Positions 52,774-62,380 of a DNA stretch of 64,000 nt are shown here, in pieces (the first letter of the stretch is position 1; the number at the start of each line of letters is the position of its first letter). Made by a program: the position numbers and the translations under genes. Origin of the DNA: DATHKG01 sp035489435 (GTDB lineage: Bacteria; Bacteroidota; Bacteroidia; Chitinophagales; Chitinophagaceae); the NCBI GenBank assembly GCA_035489435.1, contig DATHKG010000046.1; one strand, written 5' to 3'. The notes under the pieces are model-generated. The model was not told the origin of the DNA. It made no database searches and worked only from the letters and a program-made list of their open reading frames with translations.

Positions 52774-55665
52774 ATGGCAAAATCAAAAACAGCAGTTGTT
52801 GACAAGCTCCCGTCAACAAATGGAAATAGCATACACAATCATGAGTTAATCGAGGTATTTGGAGCCAGGGTTCATAATCTTAAGAATATAGATATCAGCA
52901 TACCCAAGAACCAACTTGTAGTTATCACCGGTATAAGTGGTTCAGGAAAATCTTCACTCGCATTCGATACTATCTATGCTGAGGGTCAGCGAAGATATAT
53001 GGAAAGCTTCGGGGCCTATGCCAGGCAATTCATTGGTGATATGGAGAGACCCGACGTTGATAAAATCACCGGCCTGTCGCCTGTTATTTCCATTGAGCAA
53101 AAAACAACAAATAAAAATCCCCGTTCTACAGTTGGTACGATCACTGAAGTATATGATTTCATGCGTTTACTTTATGCGCGCATTGGAGAAGCCTTTAGTT
53201 ATCATACTGGTAAAAAAATGATCAAGTTTAGTGAAGAGGAGATTGTTGACAATATTTATAAAAAGTTCAAAGGAAAAAAAATAACGCTGCTTGCACCCAT
53301 TGTAAGAGGGCGTAAAGGACACTATCGTGAATTGTTTGAAGACATCAGGAAGAAGGGATATGTAAAAGTGAGGGTTGATGGTGAGGTCAAAGACCTGGCA
53401 GCAAAGATGCAGGTTGATCGTTACAAAATTCATGACATCGAAGTGGTTATAGATCGCCTGGCTGTTACGGAGGAGATGCGGACCAGGGTCAGCCAAAGTG
53501 TTCAGAAGTCTCTTCAGACCGGTAAGGATCTGATGTTTTTGTTATTGAACGATGACAACAAGATTATTCAGTACTCTAAACAATTGATGTGTGAAGATAC
53601 CGGGCTCAGTTATGAAGAGCCATCTCCAAATTCCTTTTCATTCAACTCGCCTTATGGAGCCTGCCCGGTTTGTAAGGGTCTTGGTAATGTTTACCAAATA
53701 AGTCTCGAGGCTATAATTCCTGATCCTTCGTTTAGTATTAACGAAGGTGCAATTGTTCCTTTGGGTGCTGAAAGAGAAAGCCAGGTATACAAGCAGGTAC
53801 AGCAGTTGGCGCGCAAGCATAAGTTCAGCCTGGATAAACCGGTAAAGGATCTGAACGAAAAGTCATTAAACCTGATTCTGTATGGAAATGAAACCGGGCC
53901 TGTTGAAGACATACCTGATTTTGATGATGTGGTTGCAAACGGCGAGATATATTTAAGCGAATATGAAGGCCTTGTTCCCCAATTAAAAAGATGGTTTGCA
54001 GGTGGTACCAGTGATTCACTGAGGGAATGGGTTGAACAGTTTATGGAACTGAAGACCTGTGATGAATGCAAGGGTGCAAGACTTAAGAAAGAAAGTCTTT
54101 GGTTTAAGGTTGATGAGAAAAATATTTCGGAACTCAGCGATCTCAATCTCGATAAACTGATGAATTGGTTTGGGGGAATCGAAAAACGCTTAAATAACAA
54201 ACAAAATATCATTGGTAAAGACGTCGTTAAAGAGATCAGGGAAAGACTCCAGTTTCTCCTGGATGTCGGCCTCAATTATCTCAGTCTTAACCGACCCTCA
54301 AGGACACTGAGTGGTGGTGAATCGCAGCGGATCAGGCTGGCAACTCAAATTGGTTCGCAACTGCAGGGTATTACTTACATACTCGATGAGCCAAGTATCG
54401 GACTTCATCAGCGCGATAATCATCGACTGATTAAAGCACTGACCAATCTCCGCGACATAGGTAATAGTATTATTGTAGTAGAACATGATAAAGACATCAT
54501 GCTTGCATCCGATTACCTGGTTGATATCGGACCTAAGGCCGGCGCTCATGGCGGCAGGATAGTAGCTGAAGGTAAACCATCATACTTGTTAACCTTAGAC
54601 ACCCTGACTTCTTCATACTTAAACGGGAAACAATCAATACCTGTTCCGAAAGAAAGAAGAAAAGGAAACGGAAAAGTACTTGAGTTGAAAGGAGCTCAAG
54701 GAAATAATCTTAAAAATGTTAGCACTGTTTTCCCGCTTGGTAAATTTATTGTTGTGACGGGTGTGAGCGGCAGTGGGAAGTCGACATTGATCAACGAAAC
54801 GCTTTACCCGATACTTAGTCAGCATGCATTTAATTCGAAGACTAACCCGCTGAAATATAAAAGTGTTAAGGGTCTTGAACATATTGATAAGGTAATCGAG
54901 ATCGATCAAAGTCCTATAGGACGAACACCAAGATCCAATCCATCAACATATTGCGGGTTCTTCACCGATATCCGGACCTTATTCGCATCTGTGCCTGAAG
55001 CCAAGATCAGGGGATACACTGCCGGCAGGTTTTCCTTTAATGTTAAGAATGGCCGTTGTGATGTTTGTGAGGGCGGTGGTATGCGGGTAATTGAAATGAA
55101 TTTCCTGCCGGATGTTTATGTGCATTGTGAGAAATGCCAGGGTAAAAGATATAACAGGGAAACGCTGGAGATCAGGTATAAAGGAAAATCAATAAGCGAT
55201 GTACTTGATATGACAGTTGAAGAAGCTGTTGAATTTTTTCAGAATGTACCTTACATTTATCGAAAGATCAAAGTACTTGAGGAAGTAGGTTTAGGTTATA
55301 TAACACTGGGCCAGTCGGCGGTGACTTTAAGCGGAGGTGAAGCCCAACGTGTAAAGCTTGCAACAGAACTGGGAAAAAAAGATACCGGTAAGACTTTTTA
55401 TATCCTGGATGAGCCTACTACCGGTCTTCATTTCGAAGACATCCGTCACCTCCTTGATGTGTTGAATAAACTTGTTGACAGAGGTAACACTGTTCTTGTA
55501 ATCGAGCATAATATGGATGTTATTAAAGTGGCCGATCATGTAATAGATTTAGGTCCGGAAGGTGGTGATGGCGGCGGTTTGATATTATTTGAGGGAGTTC
55601 CCGAGGACCTGGTTAAAGTAACAGCAAGCCATACAGGCAGGTTTTTAAAAGTAGAACTCAAATAA
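52774..55665 (+). CDS. uvrA: Excinuclease ABC subunit A
   Basis: DNA-damage recognition ATPase of nucleotide excision repair. 963 residues. Two ABC modules: Walker A GISGSGKS (53-60) with signature LSGGESQRIRLA, and Walker A GVSGSGKS with signature LSGGEAQRVKLA. Zinc modules are visible as CPVCKGLG and CDECKGARL in the first half and CDVCEGGG and CEKCQGKRY in the second. Complete and normal. A nucleotidase gene follows after 7 bp. Confidence 0.98.
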   Translation: MAKSKTAVVDKLPSTNGNSIHNHELIEVFGARVHNLKNIDISIPKNQLVVITGISGSGKSSLAFDTIYAEGQRRYMESFGAYARQFIGDMERPDVDKITGLSPVISIEQKTTNKNPRSTVGTITEVYDFMRLLYARIGEAFSYHTGKKMIKFSEEEIVDNIYKKFKGKKITLLAPIVRGRKGHYRELFEDIRKKGYVKVRVDGEVKDLAAKMQVDRYKIHDIEVVIDRLAVTEEMRTRVSQSVQKSLQTGKDLMFLLLNDDNKIIQYSKQLMCEDTGLSYEEPSPNSFSFNSPYGACPVCKGLGNVYQISLEAIIPDPSFSINEGAIVPLGAERESQVYKQVQQLARKHKFSLDKPVKDLNEKSLNLILYGNETGPVEDIPDFDDVVANGEIYLSEYEGLVPQLKRWFAGGTSDSLREWVEQFMELKTCDECKGARLKKESLWFKVDEKNISELSDLNLDKLMNWFGGIEKRLNNKQNIIGKDVVKEIRERLQFLLDVGLNYLSLNRPSRTLSGGESQRIRLATQIGSQLQGITYILDEPSIGLHQRDNHRLIKALTNLRDIGNSIIVVEHDKDIMLASDYLVDIGPKAGAHGGRIVAEGKPSYLLTLDTLTSSYLNGKQSIPVPKERRKGNGKVLELKGAQGNNLKNVSTVFPLGKFIVVTGVSGSGKSTLINETLYPILSQHAFNSKTNPLKYKSVKGLEHIDKVIEIDQSPIGRTPRSNPSTYCGFFTDIRTLFASVPEAKIRGYTAGRFSFNVKNGRCDVCEGGGMRVIEMNFLPDVYVHCEKCQGKRYNRETLEIRYKGKSISDVLDMTVEEAVEFFQNVPYIYRKIKVLEEVGLGYITLGQSAVTLSGGEAQRVKLATELGKKDTGKTFYILDEPTTGLHFEDIRHLLDVLNKLVDRGNTVLVIEHNMDVIKVADHVIDLGPEGGDGGGLILFEGVPEDLVKVTASHTGRFLKVELK

Positions 55666-55672
55666 ATGATAA

Positions 55673-56200
55673 ATGGATAGAATTATCGTTGACATGGATG
55701 AAGTAATCGCTGACCCTATGGGAGCGATGATAGAATGGTATGAAAAGGAATACGGCAGGAGTGTAGATTGGAAAAAGATGCTTGTCGGCTCATGGGTTTT
55801 GGGTTTCCCCGAAGAACATCAGAGATTAATACTTGACAGGCTTCATTCGCCGGGTTTCTTTCGCCATCTGCCGGTGATGGATGATAGTGTACGTGTTCTG
55901 AAAGAAATGAATAAAAAGTACGAAGTTTTTATCGTGTCAGCAGCAATGGAATTTCCTAATTCATTGGTTGATAAATATGATTGGTTAATGGAGCATTTTC
56001 CATTTTTTAGTTGGAGACAACTTACGCTCTGTGGAGACAAGAAACTTATCAGCGGTGATTACATGATTGACGATCATGTAAAAAACCTGGAACATTTCAA
56101 AGGGAAAGCCTATATGTACAGTTCTGCTCATAACCTTGAAAACGCCTATTACGACCGAATCAATAACTGGCAGGAAGCGGCAGAGATTTTCCTGAAATAA
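55673..56200 (+). CDS. 5'(3')-deoxyribonucleotidase-like HAD phosphatase
   Basis: 175 residues. HAD motif I VDMDEVIAD (6-14) with nucleophile Asp7 and Asp9, motif II IVSAAMEFP, and motif III/IV lysine and acidic residues in CGDKKLISGDYMIDDH. This matches the NT5C group that removes phosphate from nucleoside monophosphates. Starting 7 bp after uvrA it is surely cotranscribed, perhaps handling nucleotides from repair, which is inference. Confidence 0.9.
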   Translation: MDRIIVDMDEVIADPMGAMIEWYEKEYGRSVDWKKMLVGSWVLGFPEEHQRLILDRLHSPGFFRHLPVMDDSVRVLKEMNKKYEVFIVSAAMEFPNSLVDKYDWLMEHFPFFSWRQLTLCGDKKLISGDYMIDDHVKNLEHFKGKAYMYSSAHNLENAYYDRINNWQEAAEIFLK

Positions 56201-56252
56201 TAGAAGAATGAAATTATTTTAAGCACAGGATAAAATGAATATTTCAGAATAT

Positions 56253-56290
56253 CAAATGAATCAGGATTCTAATGAATCAGGATATGAATG
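56253..56290. repeat. Short tandem duplication after the nucleotidase gene
   Basis: AATGAATCAGGATTCT is followed directly by AATGAATCAGGATATG (period 16). Confidence 0.6.
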
Positions 56291-56330
56291 ATTGGGATAG
56301 AATAAAAAACCTGGTGATATAAAAAACAAA

Positions 56331-56357
56331 TAGCCGGCAATTGCTCATCGCCGGCTA
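56331..56357 (-). terminator. Hairpin terminator between convergent genes
   Basis: Stem TAGCCGGC/GCCGGCTA with an 11-nt loop. The minus-strand side is followed by T-rich sequence (TTTGTTTTTT), so it best serves the leftward T9SS-like gene; it may also stop uvrA read-through. Confidence 0.75.
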
Positions 56358-56535
56358 CTGAGGATACTGGAATCGACCAGAAGATTTTATATTTCAATAA
56401 GCTAGTGCAGGGAGTGATTATAAAAATCTTTTGTCTCGGGCACTTGATAGGGAACGGATCAGGTTTTTTGACTAACCGGATATTGGATTTATATAATTTC
56501 CCTGCCGCTTATTGATCTGTTAAGTCTTATTATAT

Positions 56536-56934
56536 CTATCTGACTATTACCTGGCCGTTTTCAATTCGTTCATCATCGCTAAACACTTCGAACAGGTAAT
56601 CGCCTTTTTGAATATTTTCAAGAACAGTTGTTTGTTTGTTTTTGATGTTGACTTGTTTGACCAGTTTACCTTCAACATCGAATATAAATAACTGGTATGC
56701 TCTGCCATAAATTCCTTTTGCTCCAAAAAACAAGACATGGTGAGTCGCATCGGGATAAAGCCTGATGCCATGTTTCCTGCTTACCTGCTGTTTTTGAATC
56801 AGGATTGTATCGCTTAGCGGTTTAGGATAGCTTTCGCTTCTTGCCTGTGCTGATAATATGATCAGCAAACAAAACAATACAAAGCTTCGCCAGCTAATGC
56901 CGCAGCAGCAATTAAGGGTTAAGGCTAGTTTCAT
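56536..56934 (-). CDS. Small secreted protein consisting of a T9SS sorting-like domain
   Basis: 132 residues. A hydrophobic signal (about 17-32, FVLFCLLIILSAQA) is followed by a short linker and a C-terminal beta-sandwich of about 75 residues: IRLYPDATHHVLFF, QLFIFDVEGKLVKQV, TTVLENIQKGDYLFEVF and GQVIVR. This order (YPN/D-P/A start, D-x-x-G-K, G-x-Y, final V-x-R/K) is that of type A sorting domains, which normally sit at the end of large secreted proteins. Here there is no passenger. It may be a decayed gene remnant or a free adaptor. The family call is moderately sure. Confidence 0.65.
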   Translation of the reverse strand: MKLALTLNCCCGISWRSFVLFCLLIILSAQARSESYPKPLSDTILIQKQQVSRKHGIRLYPDATHHVLFFGAKGIYGRAYQLFIFDVEGKLVKQVNIKNKQTTVLENIQKGDYLFEVFSDDERIENGQVIVR

Positions 56935-56987
56935 AGTCGGTTAAGGTACAAGGGTCGGAACAGTACGGAATCTCTCGATCTCAGCAA

Positions 56988-57944
56988 TTAGAAAACTACC
57001 GGACAACGGGTTGAATTTCCATAACGGTCACTGGACAGTCGGAATCCAAGTTTGAAACCTATTGAATAATAAGCATCATTATTGGTGGGTGTGCCTCTTT
57101 TATTTCCGGTTGTGAAACCATTCACGTTACCACCTGCAGGTATAGACTTGTTTGCCATTCTCTGCGCAAGCTGTGCTTGTGGCAAAGACATATTGCTATA
57201 GAATAATGCAGGATCGATATAGTCAGTACTTACATCATCGATATAATCAGTGAATGTTTTTCTGTGTATGATCTCAAGACCCAGATTCACTGACTCACTG
57301 AGAAAATATTTTACGCCGAAACCCATTGGAATATTTACCTGGGTAAGTTTGTATTCTTTGCGTTCGGGATACTCAGGGAATCCCTGACCTTCAGTATGTA
57401 AAGGTTGCAACGGTACCCAGTTGCCTGTAACAGGATCTTTACCTTTTGGATTAAAATGAAACATACCAATACCTATTAATCCATAGGGACGAAGTTTATG
57501 AAAGATGTCTGAGGGTTCATATTCAAGAAAGGCTGTTGGATAAACTTCAACAGCAACAAAACCTTCGATGAGTGGTGATTTGAAATTTGAATTTCTCGTT
57601 TTCCTGGCTTCTTCAAGACCTCCTTTACCTTTAATGATTGCATCATCCCCTTCAAGTGTTCCGATGTTGGCAGATAGCCTTAAACCTAAATACTCATTAG
57701 GCTGATAGGTAGCAAAAGCACCAAATGTCAGCTTCGTTTTTTGAATGTTATTGTCTTTTAAGAAGGGAGTTCCTTTACCGGTATTACCACCAAGGTCACC
57801 GAGAAAGTTTGAAGGGCCGACTGTTATACCGGCTTCCCAAAATGAGACTTGTTCCGAGTATTGGCCAAAAGTGGTCTGGGAAGATGAATAACCTAGGACA
57901 GTCAGGCACAAACACTTCCACACAGAGTGTAGATTCTGTTTCAT
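56988..57944 (-). CDS. DUF6089-type outer-membrane beta-barrel protein
   Basis: 318 residues with a signal peptide (cleavage after about TTFGQ). Strands FWEAGITVGPSNFLGDLGGN, LGLRLSANIGTLEGDD, FVAVEVYPTAFLEYEP, LRPYGLIGIGMFHFNP, VNIPMGFGVKYFLSES and YYSIGFKLGFRLS form a barrel common in Bacteroidota. The FLGDLGG motif near the N-terminus is characteristic of the group. Role unknown. Confidence 0.85.
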   Translation of the reverse strand: MKQNLHSVWKCLCLTVLGYSSSQTTFGQYSEQVSFWEAGITVGPSNFLGDLGGNTGKGTPFLKDNNIQKTKLTFGAFATYQPNEYLGLRLSANIGTLEGDDAIIKGKGGLEEARKTRNSNFKSPLIEGFVAVEVYPTAFLEYEPSDIFHKLRPYGLIGIGMFHFNPKGKDPVTGNWVPLQPLHTEGQGFPEYPERKEYKLTQVNIPMGFGVKYFLSESVNLGLEIIHRKTFTDYIDDVSTDYIDPALFYSNMSLPQAQLAQRMANKSIPAGGNVNGFTTGNKRGTPTNNDAYYSIGFKLGFRLSSDRYGNSTRCPVVF

Positions 57945-58090
57945 TAGATATTAGATTTAGTTTTCAGATGGTCGAGATTCCAGTCTTACATAGTTCAGAC
58001 CGGGCTGTACGAATTTATAAACGCAGAATTGTGTGATTTATGTATGAGGGCTAAAAAAAAAATACGTAGTAGTTGATATGTTTTGCTGAT

Positions 58091-58540
58091 TCACCTTAAT
58101 AACATTTCAATATGTTCTATTCCATCTTCGAGATAAACTTCGCTAGACTGTTGAAATCCAAATGATTCGTAAAACCTTTTAAGATATAACTGGGCACCGA
58201 TCTTTATCGGCTGTTTACCGAACAAACTATAAACAGTATTAATTGACTCGGTCATCAGTTTTTTCCCAATTCCGGAATTTCTTGCAAAGCTGGCGGTCAC
58301 CACTCTGCCTATGCTGGGCTCGTCGAAAGCAGCACCAGCAGGTAACAGTCTTGTATATGCGGCGAGTTGATTATTCTCATTGAAACCCATCAGGTGCCAG
58401 GCATATGGGTCTTTTCCATCAGCGTCCTGGAACACGCAGTTCTGCTCTATTACGAATACTTCATTGCGGAGTTGTATAATAGCATATAACTCATCAACAC
58501 TTAACGCGGAAAATTCTTTCAAGGACCAGTTGACAGACAT
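58091..58540 (-). CDS. GNAT-family N-acetyltransferase (ElaA-like)
   Basis: 149 residues. The start WSLKEFSALSVDELYAIIQL RNEVFVIEQ is that of the ElaA group, followed by YAWHLMGFNENNQLAAYTRL, then IGRVVTASFARNSGIGKKLM with the acetyl-CoA pyrophosphate loop. The C-terminal FYESFGFQQSSEVYLEDG completes the fold. Substrate unknown. It is 28 bp downstream of rarA. Confidence 0.9.
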   Translation of the reverse strand: MSVNWSLKEFSALSVDELYAIIQLRNEVFVIEQNCVFQDADGKDPYAWHLMGFNENNQLAAYTRLLPAGAAFDEPSIGRVVTASFARNSGIGKKLMTESINTVYSLFGKQPIKIGAQLYLKRFYESFGFQQSSEVYLEDGIEHIEMLLR

Positions 58541-58568
58541 AGATTCAGGAGTGTTTACGAAGGTGATT

Positions 58569-59831
58569 TTAATATTTATATTTTTCCTTCCACAAAGCCC
58601 TGAGATATTTTCTCAACTCTTCTTCCCTTGCATTTTTTCCCGGTTCATAAAACTTTGAACCTGCAATCTGGTCAGGAAGATATTCCTGCGCTGAGAAATT
58701 ATTTTCATAGCTATGTGAGTACTCATAGCCTTTGCCATAATCGAGATTCTTCATCAACTTCGTGGGGGCATTCCTGATATGAAGCGGTACAGGCAGATCG
58801 CCATATTGCCGTACGGCTGCTGCTGCCATATCAATTGCCATATATGATGCATTGCTCTTAGCTGAAGTTGCAAGATATACAGCACATTGGGAAAGTATGA
58901 TCCTTGATTCAGGATGCCCTATTTTATTCACAGCGTCAAAGGCGGCATTAGCAAGTACTAATGCCGTAGGGTTCGCATTACCAATATCTTCGCTGGCTGA
59001 AATTACCAAACGCCGGGCAATGAACTTCACATCTTCGCCACCTTCAATCATTCGGGCAAGCCAGTATACAGCACCATTTGGATCACTACCCCTGATTGAT
59101 TTTATAAATGCAGAAATTATATCATAATGTTGTTCCCCTGATTTATCATAGAGAGCAATTCTTTTCTGGGCAATGTCCATAACAACCTGGTCCGTAATAA
59201 CAATAACCGGTTCATTGCTGAGGGTGTCGAGTACCAGTTCAAAAAGATTTAGAAGTTTTCGCGCATCACCACCTGAAATATTAATCAGGGCTTCGGTTTC
59301 ACGAAGGTCAATATTGAGTTGCTTATATGTTTCGTCTTTCTGCATTGCAATTTGCAATAGCCTGATGAGGTCGTTTTCCTGCAAAGGTTTAAGAACATAA
59401 ACCTGGCACCTGCTCAACAATGCACTATTCACTTCAAATGAGGGATTTTCAGTGGTTGCACCTATCAGTGTAATGATACCTTTTTCAACAGCACCGAGTA
59501 GCGCATCCTGTTGTCCCTTATTAAAGCGGTGTATTTCGTCAATAAATAAAATGGCATGTTCCTTCGACTTAGAGATCTCAATAATCTCTCTCACATCTTT
59601 TACCCCGGAACTGATGGCGCTTAGTGTAAAAAAAGGTAAGTGAAGACTATGAGCAATTATATTCGCGATGGTTGTTTTGCCAGTGCCTGGAGGTCCCCAA
59701 AGAATCATCGATGGTATCTTGCCTTGTTCAATAGATGCCCTTAATATGCTTCTATCGCCAGCGAGGTGTTCCTGGCCAACCAGGTCATCCAATGTTTCAG
59801 GCCGCATTCTTTCTGCTAAAGGTGGTTTCAT
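58569..59831 (-). CDS. rarA: Replication-associated recombination protein A (RarA/MgsA)
   Basis: AAA+ ATPase acting at stalled replication forks. 420 residues. MKPPLAERMRPETLDDLVGQ start, Walker A GPPGTGKT (46-53), Walker B LFIDEIHRFNKGQQD, sensor region GATTENPSFEVNSALLSRC, and the C-terminal tetramerisation domain (RGSDPNGAVYWLARMIEGGED, RLVISASEDIGNA). Normal length. Confidence 0.96.
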   Translation of the reverse strand: MKPPLAERMRPETLDDLVGQEHLAGDRSILRASIEQGKIPSMILWGPPGTGKTTIANIIAHSLHLPFFTLSAISSGVKDVREIIEISKSKEHAILFIDEIHRFNKGQQDALLGAVEKGIITLIGATTENPSFEVNSALLSRCQVYVLKPLQENDLIRLLQIAMQKDETYKQLNIDLRETEALINISGGDARKLLNLFELVLDTLSNEPVIVITDQVVMDIAQKRIALYDKSGEQHYDIISAFIKSIRGSDPNGAVYWLARMIEGGEDVKFIARRLVISASEDIGNANPTALVLANAAFDAVNKIGHPESRIILSQCAVYLATSAKSNASYMAIDMAAAAVRQYGDLPVPLHIRNAPTKLMKNLDYGKGYEYSHSYENNFSAQEYLPDQIAGSKFYEPGKNAREEELRKYLRALWKEKYKY

Positions 59832-59888
59832 TTTCGCTGGTATTTACTTATAGTGCTGGGTTGCAAAAATGCGATAATTCTGCAGTTA

Positions 59889-60752
59889 TTACCTCGCATT
59901 TCTCTTAAGGAAGGAAGCCACCCTCACAAATGAATCGAAGAGTGCAGGGCCTGTCCATCCATGACCTTCATCCGGATAGATCTTAAGCTCATTAATAACT
60001 TTGAGGCTGTCAAGCTTTTTCTGAAGAATTTTTGCCTGTTCCTCATGCACCATCCTGTCACGCCCGCCCTGGAGTAACAGGGTAGGAGGCGAAGATGCCG
60101 TTACATATTCCACCGGGCTTGATCGCCTGTAAACACCCGGATCTTCAGCAGGCGTTGTACCCAGGAGTTCACTGAGCATTGGTGCCACATCAGGATTGGA
60201 GGAATTATTGTACATATCCAGCATATCTGTTGGAGCGAACAATGAGATTACAGCAGCCGGTTTGATGGTTCCTGAATTTTTGTAAGCCTGCAATAGCGCA
60301 AGATGACCGCCGGCACTTGCACCCAACAACACGATTCGTTTTGGCAAGCCAAGTTCTTCCAGTCTTTTTTCAAGATATAGAACAGCCGATTTCATATCCT
60401 CTTCCTGAGCTGGAAAGCCGTTCTTTCCATTTCTGAACAGCCGGTAGTTGATATTGACGAAAGCGTAGTTTGGTAGCAACTTTTGCAGCGCTGCCACATA
60501 AGGGTTGAATTCAGATTTATCGCCACGGACCCATGCGCCCCCATGTACAATTATCATAACTACCGTTGAGTCATTCCTGGTATTTGGCATGTATATGTCC
60601 ATCTTCTGCCATTTGTCATTTCCATAAGCCTGGTCGTATAAGGTGCCTGTTTTTTCTGAAGTGGATGCCTGTCCCATGCTCGTCTGTGCCAATGTTTTAT
60701 TGACAAAAAACTGTCCTGATATTATTGCTAAAAATAGAAGTTTGTAAATCAT
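59889..60752 (-). CDS. Secreted alpha/beta hydrolase (BD-FAE/esterase type)
   Basis: 287 residues with a signal peptide (about 1-22). Oxyanion motif HGGAW (70-74), nucleophile elbow GASAGG with Ser146, the acid in GGRDRMV and the His in PDEGHGW near the end. It resembles carboxylesterases and feruloyl-esterase-like enzymes of the BD-FAE group. The substrate cannot be named; no carbohydrate genes adjoin it. Confidence 0.9.
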   Translation of the reverse strand: MIYKLLFLAIISGQFFVNKTLAQTSMGQASTSEKTGTLYDQAYGNDKWQKMDIYMPNTRNDSTVVMIIVHGGAWVRGDKSEFNPYVAALQKLLPNYAFVNINYRLFRNGKNGFPAQEEDMKSAVLYLEKRLEELGLPKRIVLLGASAGGHLALLQAYKNSGTIKPAAVISLFAPTDMLDMYNNSSNPDVAPMLSELLGTTPAEDPGVYRRSSPVEYVTASSPPTLLLQGGRDRMVHEEQAKILQKKLDSLKVINELKIYPDEGHGWTGPALFDSFVRVASFLKRNAR

Positions 60753-60768
60753 GTAATATAGTTGCCCG

Positions 60769-61260
60769 TTAATTAGAATCCAGGAAAGCTGAATAGAGGG
60801 TCTGACGATTGCGTTTGATTGTCTTGCGCAAAGCCACCTGCATCCAGAATATATAGTACGTAATCAATAAAATCATACCAGATAATAAAGAGAAAATTCC
60901 TGCCCTGCTGAATAAAACCCGGTTGTATTTTCGTGCCAGTACAACATCATAAAATTCAACCGAAAAAACCAGGGTCAGAAATCCGATAGTAAGACAACTA
61001 AGTGACAGTACAATGGCAATAAACATCTGTAAAGATCCGGGAAGTTCACCATCCGGATAATATCTTTCCAGCAGGAAAATATTGACCGAATAGTTCATGA
61101 TAAGCACGAGGCCGCCAGCTGCAAAAATGATAAAGTAAAATATGTCTGCACTATTAAGGCTGGAGCCGATGAAAAAGTAGGTGCCCAGACCGGTAATTGC
61201 AATTGCAATCAGCAGTGTAAAATAATTTGCAATCCGGAATATTTTCCATCTGAGGGGCAT
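60769..61260 (-). CDS. Four-helix membrane protein, unknown (paralogue of next gene)
   Basis: 163 residues, four hydrophobic segments (about 12-32, 38-60, 80-105, 120-145) and a basic C-terminus. It shares its plan with the gene just upstream: RWKIFRI against KWRIFKA at the start, a YYPDG against NYPDT loop, and a final helix followed by a basic or charged tail. The two are 9 bp apart, so this is a tandem paralogue pair. I do not recognise a family. Confidence 0.7.
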   Translation of the reverse strand: MPLRWKIFRIANYFTLLIAIAITGLGTYFFIGSSLNSADIFYFIIFAAGGLVLIMNYSVNIFLLERYYPDGELPGSLQMFIAIVLSLSCLTIGFLTLVFSVEFYDVVLARKYNRVLFSRAGIFSLLSGMILLITYYIFWMQVALRKTIKRNRQTLYSAFLDSN

Positions 61261-61269
61261 AATAAACGC

Positions 61270-61776
61270 TTAATCATCATTGATGAATTCATCATCAATT
61301 TTCTTCTGGTTGTTTTCATAGAGCATGGTCCGCAGGCGATACATCCCTGCAAGATGAACCACATTCAGGATGAAAAGCAGGGTAGCCATAATCAATGGAA
61401 GAAGCACCAGGAACTGTCCCCTTGGTTCAAGTGTAAACCCGGTTATGACAGACCGGACGAACCGCCATTGAACCACTACCTTGGCGAATAAAAAAGCAAT
61501 CAACAGGAAATTAAGCAGAAAAAGAATATTAAAATTCCGTTTTTGACTTAGCGATAGAGGAGTATCCGGATAATTATCATTCAGAATGGTAAAACCCTGG
61601 TAAAGAAAAATCAGCATCAGTCCATAACAAAGGCCTTCGAATGCCCGCCAGAAAAAATTATCCCCATAAAATATACCCCCGATTGAAATTACAAGCATAA
61701 ATATGGCCGTGATCATCTGGATTATACTCAGCGCCTTAAATATTCTCCACTTGCCCGGAAGATCAGTCATAGCCAT
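61270..61776 (-). CDS. Four-helix membrane protein, unknown
   Basis: 168 residues, four hydrophobic segments, ending in an acidic tail (QKKIDDEFINDD). Paralogue of the downstream gene (see motifs there). A second ATG two codons in is an alternative start. It is in a same-strand run from aspS to the hydrolase. Confidence 0.7.
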   Translation of the reverse strand: MAMTDLPGKWRIFKALSIIQMITAIFMLVISIGGIFYGDNFFWRAFEGLCYGLMLIFLYQGFTILNDNYPDTPLSLSQKRNFNILFLLNFLLIAFLFAKVVVQWRFVRSVITGFTLEPRGQFLVLLPLIMATLLFILNVVHLAGMYRLRTMLYENNQKKIDDEFINDD

Positions 61777-61785
61777 TTGATTTAT

Positions 61786-61825
61786 GAGATGTTATCAGCT
61801 ACACAGAGATGTTTTCAACTATACA
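61786..61825. repeat. Tandem duplication, 20 bp
   Basis: GAGATGTTATCAGCTACACA is followed by GAGATGTTTTCAACTATACA (starts 61786 and 61806), in the spacer between two membrane-protein genes. Confidence 0.75.
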
Positions 61826-61834
61826 ATCATCGTG

Positions 61835-62341
61835 CTAGTTGGTTGGTTCCTGGAATAACTGGGGGAATTGTTTAAGCAGGCGAAAAGTCATGAATGGATG
61901 GATCAGCAACAACGCACCATAGGTAACAAGGAAGCCGACGGCAAACCTGGCGCCTTTTAAGATTTCATCATTGCTCCAATCAGTTCCGGGTGGCTGGGCA
62001 GCCCTGGTCTGCTCTAAAACATTTTGAAACAATTCAGGCAATACGATTACACAAGCCATTACGATAAAGAGTAGCGCCCCGACGGCAACGCTGACATAAG
62101 CATTCACCTTGATGAGATCCCGCATTACAGGCTTGCTTGGAATGCCCTTGTCAATTCCCCTCACAAGGAAGCGCCAGCTACAGTATGTGTATATGATTAT
62201 ACAAGCCAGCACGAATACCTGGAGAAGCCCAACCGGGTTGGCAAGTGCCGCCAGGAGGCTCGTAAACACACCGACCGACATAAATGCGGCGACAAAAAGT
62301 AATAAATAAGTTATAACCCTGTAAATGCCCAGATTTTTCAT
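61835..62341 (-). CDS. Four-helix membrane protein, unknown
   Basis: 168 residues with four hydrophobic segments (about 8-30, 36-56, 80-105, 130-152). A cytoplasmic loop RGIDKGIPSKPVMRDL and a polar loop QTRAAQPPGTDWSND lie between. Not clearly homologous to the next two genes, although of the same size and plan. Located 68 bp after aspS on the same strand. Confidence 0.7.
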   Translation of the reverse strand: MKNLGIYRVITYLLLFVAAFMSVGVFTSLLAALANPVGLLQVFVLACIIIYTYCSWRFLVRGIDKGIPSKPVMRDLIKVNAYVSVAVGALLFIVMACVIVLPELFQNVLEQTRAAQPPGTDWSNDEILKGARFAVGFLVTYGALLLIHPFMTFRLLKQFPQLFQEPTN

Positions 62342-62380
62342 ATTCCCTTTAGTGATTGCTTGTGTTCTGTGCTGTTAGTC

